Assembly (NCBI GenBank): GCA_009763385.1 | Contig: CM019827.1 | Span: 114,665,204 to 114,729,203 of the forward strand | Source: Coix lacryma-jobi var. lacryma-jobi | Taxonomy: Eukaryota; Streptophyta; Magnoliopsida; Poales; Poaceae | Reading direction: 5' to 3' | Length of the DNA: 64,000 bases | Part shown: in pieces, positions 44,101 through 53,900 of the stretch | Layout: each line of letters opens with the position of its first letter | Numbering within the stretch: the stretch's first letter is position 1 | The notes under the pieces: generated by a model | Seen by the model: the letters and a program-made list of their open reading frames with translations, nothing else | Database searches by the model: none | What the model was told of the DNA's origin: nothing | Translations under genes and position numbers: made by a program

Positions 44101-47100
44101 ACCAGTGTAGTCTACACACATCCGCATTTTTCCATTCTTTTTCCTAACTAGTACAGGGTTAGCTAGCCACTCTGGGTGAAATACCTCCTTGATGAATCCA
44201 GCCGCCAAAAGCTTGTGCACCTCCTCGCCGATGATCCTACGCTTCTCCTCGTCGAAGCGGCGCAGGCGTTGCCTCATCGGTCTCGACCCGGCCTGGATCT
44301 CCAAGGCGTGCTCGGCGACTCCCCTCGGTATGCCTGGCATGTCCGAGGGGCTCCACGCAAACATGTCGATGTTCGCGCGGAGAAAGTCGACGAGCACTGC
44401 TTCCTATTTAGGCTCGAGGCTGGCGCTGATGGCCAGCGTCTTGCCATTGGTCGAGGTCAGGTCGACGGGTATCTGCTTGGTGTGCTCCGCCGGCTCGAAG
44501 GTGCCAGTGTGGCGCTTTGCTTCAGGGGCCTCCTCGGTGGCCAGGGCAGCCAGGGCCTCGAGCGAGTCGAGTTGGACGATTGCCTCCCCACGCTCGACGC
44601 ACTCAACGTCGCAGTGGTACGCGTGCTCGTATGAGGTGTCGACGATGATGACCCCTTTCGGCCACGGCATCTTGAGCTTCAAGTACGTGTAGTTGGGGAC
44701 CGCCATGAACTTGGCATAGCCGGGCCTGCCGATGATGGCGTGGTAGGTCCCTTGGAACCCGACCACCTCGAAGGTGAGCGTCTCCCGGCGGAAGTTGGCC
44801 GGCGTGCCAAAGCAGACAGGCAGGTCGATGCGCCCGAGGGGGTGTGCCTTCTTCCCTGGTACGACTCCGTGGAACCCCCCAATGCTGGGTCGGAGCTGGT
44901 CCCTCGAAATGCCCAGGAGGTCGAGGGTCTCGAGGTATATGATGTTGAGGCTCGAGCCCCCATCCATCAACACCTTGGAGAACCGTACATCGACGATGAC
45001 GGGGTCGACGACAAGAGGGTATGCTCCTGGATTTACGACATGATCCGGATGGTCATCACGGTCGAACGTGATCGGCGCATCAGACCAATCGAGGTACCGG
45101 GGGGCGTCGTGGCGGAGTGCAAAGACCTCCCGGCGCTCCTTCTTTCTTTCTCGAGCCGAGAGCCCGACGGTTGGGCCCCCGTAGATCATGTAGCAGTCGC
45201 GCACCGGGGGGAAGTTGCTGTCCGCATCCCCGTCGTCGCATCGATTGTTGTCCTTGCCCTTAGGCGCGTCTTCCTTCTTGTCATCGAGCTTGGAGTAGAA
45301 GCCCTTCAACAGTCGGCAGTCCTTCAACTTGTGATTCACGGCACCCTTGTGATAAGGGCAGGGGTCCTCGAGCATTTTGTCGAAGACCGCCCCGTCAGGG
45401 GGGCCTTGAGGCTTCTTATGCTCGAGGGCGCCCACGAGCGTTTCTTCATCATCATTGTCATCAACGTTGCGCTTCGCCTTCTGACCTTTGCCTTTGTTCT
45501 TCTTCTTTTTGTTGTCGTGGTTGCGGTTCTTGACGTTGTTGCCCTTGCTCGAGCCTTCCGGCGTGACCATCGCCTTGCCTTTGTCCGTGGAACGGCCAAA
45601 GAAGGCCCCCACTGCCTCGTCGCCTGAGGCAAAGCTGGTGACACGATCCATCAGATCCTCGACCGTCCTGGGACGGTAGCGCCCTAGCTCGTGGACTAGC
45701 TCTTGGCATGTCATGCCCGCGAGGAACGCGGAGATGACGTCCTCATCAGGCACGTGGGGGAGCTCGAGGCGCTGCTTCAAGAACCGCCGAGCGAAGTCGC
45801 GGAGGGGCTCGTCCGCTATCTGCCTGCAACGTCGTAGATCCTAGGGGTTGCCTGGGCGTACGCAAGTTCCCTTGAAATTTCCGTCGAAGACCCTGGCTAG
45901 GTCGGCCCAGTCGTTGATCTGATCCGGCGGGAGCCCCTCGAGCCACCGACGGGCGGTGTCCGAGAGGTAGAGTGGGAGCTGGCGTATGATCACGCGGTCG
46001 TCGCTCTTTGCCCCGCCCAGTTGGCAGCCCAGGCGGAAGTCAGAGAGCCATAGCTTGGGCTCGACCTCCCCGTCATACTTCATGATGTTGGTTGGTGGTC
46101 GAAAGCGGTCGGGGAGGGTCGAGCTGCGGATGGCCCGGCTGAAGACCCTGGGGCCCGGGGGCTCGAGGGTTTGCCGGTCCTCGTCACTGTCGTAGCGCCC
46201 CCCTCGATGGGCATTATAGCCACGCTCCTCAGCACCCTTGTCCTTGCGCCGGCGGTTGATGTTGTTGCGGGCGTCATTGGGATCTCGAGGTGGCCGGTTG
46301 TCAACGATCCGCTCCCGGACTAGCCTGGCTCGAGAGGCGTCCGGCTGGTGGACGGACATCTCACGCTCGTTACGGGGCGCGTCTGCTGGCTTTCCCGAGG
46401 CCGCCCCGCGGCGGCGCGAGGCTGAGCTCTCGTCCTGCTGCACAGCGGCTGTCTCGAGGAGGTTCTTCATTTCCCCGAGCATGCGCCTGGCGTCAGGGTT
46501 GGAGACGGCGGGTAGATCACGGAGCAGCATTGCGGCCGCCACCACGTTCTGCCCGGCTCGTGGGAAACGCACCTCGGGGCATGCTGGTGCCCCGTCCTCG
46601 AGGATTTGCCGGTGGACCTCTCGAGCGCGGCCACGAACACCGGCGCCTAGAGGCTGGGCTTGTTCCTGCACTAGGGTTTTCTCGAGCTGCAGCAGGCGTT
46701 GTCGGTCCTCCTCAGCCTTGGCGATGGCCTCCCGCAGCTGCGCGAGCTACGCCGCCCGGTCGTCGCTGTGCTGAGATGGTGCAGCCGGTGCCGTGGGTTC
46801 GTTCCTCCCCTGAACGCGTGATCCGCCTGCCACGGCCACGTCTCCGGGCTCTTCGAGGTTGAGCGCCGACCTGGTGTCGTCGTCGCCGTCATCCTCGGCA
46901 TCGTCCACGACCCCCTCGAGCTGGAAGCACTCCCTAGTGGGATCCCAGAGGTCAGGGTCGTGGTAGTCGTACTCGTCGGAGTCGGAGCTGTTGATGTCGC
47001 GCCGCCTTGGCTCATGCCGGGACTGCAGCTCGCGGTGCCACTCTCCGATGGTGGCTCGCCGGGGTGGCTCGACGACTCGTGAGAAGCCGCGGTCGACGTG

Positions 47101-47697
47101 CGCGGGGTAGACGATCTCCAGGTCGGCGGTCGCTCGTAGGATTGCGCTCGGACGTTCCCCCCGCTCTACCGCCGCCCGGTCCTGGCGGCGCTCGTCGAGA
47201 TGGTGGGCGTAGACAGTTGCGGAGTTGTTGAGGCCGAACGGGTACCGCTGGCGTCGAGCGCAGTACATCCTGTGCGGGAGGAAGCCAGGTGGTGTCGACG
47301 GAGCACGGCTCGGGGGCCTCTGGCCAGGCTCCCGGTCCGTGCGCATGACGAACGCGAACTCGCTGGGAGAGTGCGTGCGCGCCCTAGAAATCTCCAGCCG
47401 TGCGTCGGGCAGGTTCCTCCTCGGGGACCCCGCGCCGGCTGCGGGGAAGTGGGTGTACGCCGCGGGTACCGCCTGAGCCTGGCGACGATGGTGACGACGG
47501 CGTCGCTCACGGGGTGGCGACGCGTGGTGGTGCGGGCGACGCGCCACGCCTCCCGCGCGGGGTGGCGTGACACGCCCTCTGCTCGGGCCCTCCGTGGAGA
47601 GCAGGGTCAGCTCATTGCCGCTGCCGGTGGCCAGGAACTCGAGGCTCCTGAACCAGATGACGGCACCAGCAGAGAACGAAGGAGTGGAAGAAGCCAT
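41126..47697 (-). pseudogene. gag-pol: Gag-pol polyprotein of the Tat-lineage gypsy element, decayed
   Basis: Read on minus from ATG at 47697 (motif MASSTPSFSAGAVIWF), about 40 bp after the PBS. A single frame runs gag (to about 45300, with the retrotransposon gag core MKYDGEVEPKLWLSDFRLG), protease (DGGSS near 44960), RT (MPFGFRNAGATYQR; YVDD near 43820), a degenerate RNase H, an archaeal-type RNase H (GDSQLVIN, with its four acids visible) and then integrase. The frame is broken by TAG codons at 46747-46749, 45841-45843 and 44404-44406, and by a one-base frameshift near 42230 before integrase. In integrase the third catalytic position (41675-41677) encodes Lys, not Glu. The HHCC finger and first two Asp residues are present. 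All three stops are TAG, consistent with deamination of methylated cytosine. The copy is dead; movement would need help in trans. Confidence 0.92.
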
Positions 47698-47734
47698 CCA
47701 GGAAACAACGAGAAATCGACTCGGACACGCGAAG

Positions 47735-47754
47735 GCCCCTACCTGGCGCGCCAA
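47735..47754 (-). other. Primer binding site of the gypsy element
   Basis: On minus the LTR is followed by GTTGGCGCGCCAGGTAGGGG, the form usual in Tat-lineage grass elements. The tRNA was not identified with certainty. Confidence 0.75.
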
Positions 47755-47755
47755 C

Positions 47756-48907
47756 TGTCGGTGTTTCGACCCCGGGGGTCTCCCAACGAGTAATATGATC
47801 GCGTGCTCTCTTCCTGGATGGTGATGCAAGATGACACAAGGATTTATCCTGGTTCGGGCAAAGAAGGCTCTACGTCCAGCGGGGGGATGGTTCTTGTATT
47901 ACTTGCACCTAAGTGCTTGTACAGGGGCAATACAAGCTCAACGAGCGTGGACCAGGGTCCGGACTCGTGCGTGTGTGTGGCGTTATATGGACTTGCGAAG
48001 CGGGTCCTTACGTGTGCGTGAAGGGCCCTGGTGTCCCCTTTTATAGATAAGAGGAGGCCGGGGTTACACAGGGTTACACAGGAGTCGGGGATGTACAACG
48101 CCCAATACGGCGGAGGGTAGGAATGCTGTCTTGTCGAGGTCACTGGAGTTGACGTGGGGGTTGCTGTTGAGGCGTCCTTGAAGCGTGGCCTCCATCCCAG
48201 GCATGGATGTGGAGGCGTGGCGACGTGGAGGCCGTACAGCGCCCATTCCGGTACGTACAAGTCGTGGCAGAGTCCCTCCGGGTCTTGGGGTACCTGTCCT
48301 CCAATGACATGAAAGCCGTTAGGGCTCGAGGGGCGCCGGGCCGGCCTCGAGGTGGCGTCTACGGGGGGCTCGAGTCCAGGCCTCGAGACGTGGTTCGAGT
48401 GCTCAATAGTGCAGGGTATGGCCGAGCAGTGCTGTACTTTTGCCTTTTTGTCCATGCTTGTGGTGAAAACGAGATTTGACCTGGGCTCCGGTTTACTGTG
48501 GCTCACGTCGTGTGCCAGAGGACGTGACCGAAGTAGGTGAACGCATTAAATGCGCAGTATGGGGTTGGTATCCGACGTCTGGCGCCGCTCGAGGAGGGCG
48601 TGATGCGTCTCGAGAGATAGGCTGCCGTGCTAGAGAGGCTCGAGATCCCCGCGTGGGGTCTCGAGAAACAGTGTACGGCTGTAACGGGTTCGAGGCGTAT
48701 GTGCCAGGGCTCGAGGGGTAGGCTACCCTGGGGCGTACAGTAAGGCTTTGGCGGGCCCGGGCTCCCCAGTGATGGGCCGGCGCTTGCAGGCCTCGAGGGG
48801 TTGGCTTTTTAGAAGGTTAGACTTGCTAGGTTTGTTATTAATTGGTGTTCTAGGTTTAACCTATTTGTTTTGCGTTGATTGGGGTACCCTTTTGTGGACC
48901 CCCGACA
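47756..48907 (-). repeat. Gypsy LTR, right copy (5' LTR of the minus-strand element)
   Basis: 1,152 bp, TGTCGG...CCGACA, next to the PBS. Lacks about 56 bp present in the left LTR. CTATAAAAGG on minus at about 48037-48046 is a good TATA box for the genomic transcript. Confidence 0.94.
48038..48045 (-). promoter_or_regulatory. TATA box of the gypsy 5' LTR
   Basis: TATAAAAG on the minus strand in a clear promoter-like context; conserved in the other LTR at 17119-17126. Confidence 0.65.
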
Positions 48908-48912
48908 CCTGG

Positions 48913-49850
48913 GTAGGTGACAAGCCTCTAAAAGTTATGTATACGTCCTTATATAATATAGTACGTGATCCACATGCAACGGTATCAAAAGTAATGGGCA
49001 CAAGTCCTCTTGATATCTCTTTTAGAAGGACTTTGGTGGATAATAAACTTTTAGAGTGGCTTAATTTGGTAGCGCGGATCTCCAATGTTAATTTGGTGGA
49101 AGGTTCAGATTTCTTTAAATGGGGCTTAACCAAATCTGGGTTATTTTCATTACGCTCTATGTATCTTCATCTTATAGATACTCAACCACCTTTCCTTCAT
49201 AGGAAGATCTGGAAGATAAAAGTTCCTCTAAAAATTAAAATTTTTATGTGGTTCCTGCAGCGGGGGGTCATCCTAACCAAGGACAACCTTGCTAGGAAAA
49301 ACTGGACAAGGAGCCAACAATGTATTTGTTGCAATAGGAATGAGACTATCCAACACCTGTTCCTAGATTGTCTCTGTGCCAAAATGATTTGGAGGATTAT
49401 CTTTTACGCTACCAATTTGACCCAACCGAGATCTATCAGACATATGTTTGGTGTTTGGCTTATTAATCAGCCTAAACACATCAAAGATTTAATTTGGGTT
49501 GGGGTTGCTGCCATGTGCTGGGCCATCTGGCGATGTCGGAAAGATGTTGTTTTTAACAAAATAAAATTTAACTCTATTTCGCAGGTCATCTTCAGGGGAG
49601 CGTATTGGCTCCGCTCCTGGGCTCAGCTGCTGCGTGATGAGCAAGCCAAGGACACACTCTCGTCGATAAGCAAGAAGATAGAAATGATTGCTTTGGAGAT
49701 TTCAAATAAAGGGTGGAAGCATGTTTATCTTTTGCTCTAGTGTCTTGTGTTTTAGTATCAAACTCTGGCTTGGTCTTTATCTTGCGTGCGTTGAATGACT
49801 TTGTAATAATTGGTTGTGTCCATGGATGTAGAGGCCGGATATTTTATCTC
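48913..49850 (+). pseudogene. LINE, second part: zf-RVT region and 3' UTR
   Basis: The LINE frame resumes right after CCTGG and stays open to TAG at 49738-49740. It carries the C-terminal zinc-binding region of plant LINE reverse transcriptases (zf-RVT, PF13966): RKIWKIKVPLKIKIFMWFLQ followed by CICCNRNETIQHLFLDC. A short 3' UTR ending near GGCCGGATATTTTATCTC closes it at 49850. There is no clear poly(A). Together with 15920-16832 the LINE copy is about 1.85 kb. Confidence 0.87.
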
Positions 49851-49862
49851 GATCGAGATGCT
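49851..49862 (+). repeat. LINE target-site duplication, right copy
   Basis: GATCGAGATGCT, identical to 15908-15919, 34 kb away. Confidence 0.8.
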
Positions 49863-50602
49863 TTCCTGTAGTATAATTAGACATGACTCGTGAAAAAGAC
49901 GAATGCTTGGCTATGGATGCATAGTTTCTGACTTCTGAGTCGGTAAGCGGCCAGCTCATTACTGCTGCCAGTTATAGATGGCATGGTCAGACCACATGTA
50001 AATTTGCGATCAGCTGATCAGAAGCACGCTACCAGAATAAACCAAAAATGAAATACATTTAAAAATCTCTGCATTTTGTTCATCTGTTCAGTGATTCATG
50101 GTTAAACAGGCCAGCCACTTGATTTCGTTCTTGCTCGTCCAAAGGTAAATAGTTAGGAAAACTTGGCCCATGGGTGTCGTCCACTTGTTGCTCATCCCAT
50201 GGTAAATAAGTGAACTGATACAAATTCTGTAACGAGAAATACAGATACAAAGGTGGGCAGTAAGACAACATATACATGAGCCTATTCATAAAAAAACGGC
50301 ATTCTTCCATTGTCAATCCAGGATCAAAATGTGGCAAGTAAAATAACACCATACATGAGACTACTCAGAAAAACGGCATTCATCAATCCATACCCTAAGT
50401 TCAGAAACTACAGGCACGTCTCACTCCAAGGAATAGATCTTCAATTTATAACAGTCCATTCCTTGCGAGAGAAAAAAAATATAACAGTCCATTCTTATAC
50501 ATGCCCTGCTAAAGCTAATCTGATGCACATTCAGTTGGGCGTTCTTTCTTTCTTGTGTAGAACAGAAAAAAGGTGCTGCCAACGTTGTCCCATCTTATGC
50601 GG
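49863..50602 (-). other. 3' flank and likely 3' UTR of the uL15m gene
   Basis: No confident gene. A 90-residue minus-strand ORF (50080-50352) exists; it contains an imperfect repeat (YLPWDEQQ and YLPLDEQE). It starts within a duplicated stretch: about 35 bp near 50282-50316 resembles 50350-50385. More likely 3' UTR with local duplications than a gene. Confidence 0.5.
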
Positions 50603-50935
50603 TCACACGGGCACTCGGGCAGCCTCATGCTTGGCTGCGAACTCCAGCTCCTCTGGTGTGAAAGGCACTCGGGCAGCCTCACGCTTGGCTGCAAACTCCA
50701 GCTCCTCTGGTGTGAAGGGGAGTGGCTTTGTCGGTGCGGGCAGGCGGCCAATGCTATCGACCTTATCTCGCTGCTTGGGCGGAGGCCTTGCGGCTTTTGG
50801 TAACAGGCGGCCCTTCTTCACAAACCACTCAGGTTTCAGGAGCGCCCGGAATCCAAGTTTGTTGTAATACACCAGCCTTACTGTCCCACCAGCAGCTTCC
50901 ACGGCAGCTTTGGCCCTTGCAGTTGCCCTTGACAC
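50603..50935 (-). CDS. uL15m: uL15m exon 4 with duplicated C-terminal 18-mer
   Basis: 110 codons plus TGA. Starts after ATTGTAG. Encodes SRATARAKAAVEAAGGTVRL, then a charged extension. The unit PFTPEELEFAAKREAARV occurs twice head to tail (54-bp units, about 50609-50662 and 50663-50716), differing by Arg/His. Confidence 0.92.
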   Translation of the reverse strand: MSRATARAKAAVEAAGGTVRLVYYNKLGFRALLKPEWFVKKGRLLPKAARPPPKQRDKVDSIGRLPAPTKPLPFTPEELEFAAKREAARVPFTPEELEFAAKHEAARVPV

Positions 50936-53900
50936 CTACAATATTCAGTGCATCTGCTGTTTGAGAATGGATATCTCAACTTGCGAAATGATGACAGCAA
51001 CCACATGGTATCAGAAGACTACTGAAAGAAAAATCATCATTTTGCCTTCTCAGTTGCCTACATCTTCCAATTCAAGATCATTTAGTATAGTTGATAGCTG
51101 GGCTCATACCAAATGATAATGATAGTAAAAGATAACAAATATTCATAAGTTAATCTACCTATCATCTATACCAAGAGACCAATCAGTACTCAAATGTTCA
51201 TGTCTACGCATTAAGTTTGTGCTGCTGCATATGGATTACAAGGAAACTGAACTCCCAAATCACCTTCAGGAAACAAAGCCATTATCTGTACTCAGCATGA
51301 TTAAAGATTATGGACAAGATAATAGATCATGCGGGGATATAAGTTTAACACAAAACAAATTCGTTTTTGCAGTACATGACTAATCGCATGTTTGAAGCTT
51401 CAATCATCACATGAACCAAGAAGCAGAACATATAACTTTTCTAGGCACAAGAGCCAGAAGTTCACTTTTTGAACATTTGAAGACAAACATATCAATCCTG
51501 ACAAGATGGATTGCAAGGAAATAAGAACTAGGCCTGTTTGGATGACGTAGTTTTAGAAAACTGTGGCATCATGAAACTGTAGGGTTTTTTTATTTTTTAT
51601 TTTTATGAAACTGTGGTTTTGTAATCCAAAGACATAGAAGACCATGGTTTATAAAAAAGAGGCCGAGAGTGTTGTTTCTATAACTCCAACAGGATTATGG
51701 TTTTTTATTGTTACCATTACAATTTTACGAGTTTGGAGACACCATTACTATTCGTCTATTTCGAAACATGCCATTATAATTCTTCTTCGGCTTCAATCGT
51801 GCCATTTTCTACGTATTCAACAGTGTTGGGTCCACACGCAGGTGACTAAAGGTCGGCTGCGTATCTCTCCCTCCACTCACTGACATGTGGGCCCCACACG
51901 TTGGCTTCTTTAACCTCCACAACGCTGTGGCAAGCAGTATGGTCGACGCCTCCCACCGCCCCTGGTGCTGTTGGGAGTGAAACTGGTTGGCCAGCAGTGC
52001 CAGGCTGACAACGGCGAGCACGCAAACGGCCGCGTGCACGAGGAACTCCATGAGCCCGAGCTCGTGGCACTGCTGGATCAAAAGTCCTCGCCGCTCCTCA
52101 GCGTTCCCTCCGCAGCATCCCCAAAACTAAGAGAAGATCCGGACAAACAAAAAAATATAAACCTGAGCGGAACAGACTTTCAACTCATGAATCTTAAGGT
52201 CAATGGCAGCGCCCCCGAATCGAAACCATTCGTCTACTGGTAAAGTGAATTGAGTGGGGGAGAGAAAGGCAGGTGGATCCGTGCTTACCGACGTGGTCTC
52301 GAGCTTGAGGTGGCCTCACAGCACGGACGACGCGAAGGCCAAAAGCAACGGCGGGGGCACCGGCTAGGAGAGATAGAGGTGGACGGGAGCATCAGACCAG
52401 GGATGCCACTAAAGGCTGGGCATTTATGCTGCTGGGAGGGAGAGTCGTCGCCAATTCGGGGCCACCCAAAGTCCGCCTCCGCAGCTTTCTCCAGTGGCCG
52501 CGCCAGCCGCATCTCCGGGCCGAGGGCCACATGCGCCATGCGCTCTAGGCTCAGGACCCTCCTCGCGTCTTTGTCGAACCCTCTTCCATATCCATTGTCC
52601 TCGTCCTCACGAAGAGCGCGCCAGTCAGACAGCATGCACCGGCTGAAGGTTGAAGGAGAAACTGACGTGGGGGCCACATGTCAGCGAATGGAGGGAAAGA
52701 TAAGCAGCAGGGGCATTTTGGGACATAAGAGAATACATTGCACTTTAGTCACCTGCGCGTGGGCCCAGCGCTGAAGAAGGATTATAGTGGTATGTTTCCA
52801 AATAATAGACGAAATAATGGTGTTTCTCCAGACTCGCAAAATTGTAATGGTACCAATGCAAAAAAAACTATGACAAAACCATGGTTTTAGATTTTAGAAA
52901 CTAAAAGGCTTGCTGTATCCAACCAAACACCAAGCAGGTTTGAAAACCAGAGTACTCCTATTTTGCAAAACCATAGTATTTATCCGATACTCTAAAAATA
53001 CTTTATCTCGAAACAGGGCCTATAGGGTGAATTCCACACATGCTTTTAGTAGAAATACTTTATTTTAATGGAGATCATGTTTACCTCAAGGTGAATAGGC
53101 CATTTGATTTCTTCTGCTCCACGGCCCATTAAACGAATTCCATCCTTTATTTGCTTCCCAATGGCACCTGTTTCCTGCCAAAGTGAAATGCAGATGTTGA
53201 TGTCATTAAATAAAAGCACAGTATTGTTCAAGAAATAATTCTTCGTACCTTTAGTGTTTTCATGGTAATCAATTCAGAGGAATCAATTTTCCCAGCATTG
53301 ATGAGCTTTGCAATTTTCCCCAGTCCACAAGGCTGATCAGAAAGAAACAATAATAACATCAAATATTGGCATACCAGCTATAGCAGAAAACAATTCAAAC
53401 TTCAAGGAGGTTCAAGTCATGAATGATGATGGAACATAATATTCACAATTTGCTCAATATATTCATAACATATACAGCCAAAACAGTTCCTGAAGGCAGT
53501 ATCGCTTTTTAATTGTAGTGTGGAACAAAAATGTTTGCTCATTGATTTGTATTTCAATAGTTGCACACCATGACAATAATTCCATGACCTATTCACTATG
53601 CTTTCTAAAACTCCTTGGTCCTTGTGTTTGCTTCTCGGAGGGTGCATGAATGCCAAGGATAGTAGTGCATTATGTCTGTGTCAATGACATTTGTAGTTTT
53701 GTACATTTAGTCGGCAAAATTAGCTCCTGGACACTGAAAGTGACCTCCATTTGCTGGCGGACATCTAAAATGGAGTGATTTGCTGGTGGACACTCTAGTT
53801 TGTGCCAGATTTCCAGGAGGATAACGAACGCATTAAAATATTATTTTCTGGCCCAGGAGGTGAGAGAAGAGCGATGAAATGTCCATTTTGCCCTGACCCC

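Larger units (their letters stand above)
16833..48907 (-). mobile_element. Tat-lineage Ty3/gypsy retrotransposon carrying an antisense gene and two nested elements
   Basis: Terminal LTRs at 16833-18049 and 47756-48907 with matching CCTGG duplications. The PBS beside the right LTR and the polypurine tract beside the left one put the sense strand on minus. Removing the two passengers leaves about 15.0 kb. The polyprotein order protease-RT-RNase H-integrase defines Ty3/gypsy. A second, archaeal-type RNase H after the normal one, and an extra gene on the opposite strand, are known for the Tat lineage (Grande, RIRE2 and Ogre relatives). By eye the LTRs differ at roughly twenty or more positions plus a 56-bp indel, so it is the oldest LTR element that can be dated here. 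Confidence 0.93.

Noticed and set aside
44740..45627. 295-residue plus-strand ORF opposite gypsy gag-protease
   Set aside because: Antisense shadow; sense strand has clear gag and protease similarity.
50080..50352. 90-residue ORF downstream of uL15m
   Set aside because: No recognised family; explained by local duplications in the likely 3' UTR. Kept only as a note in the flank entry.
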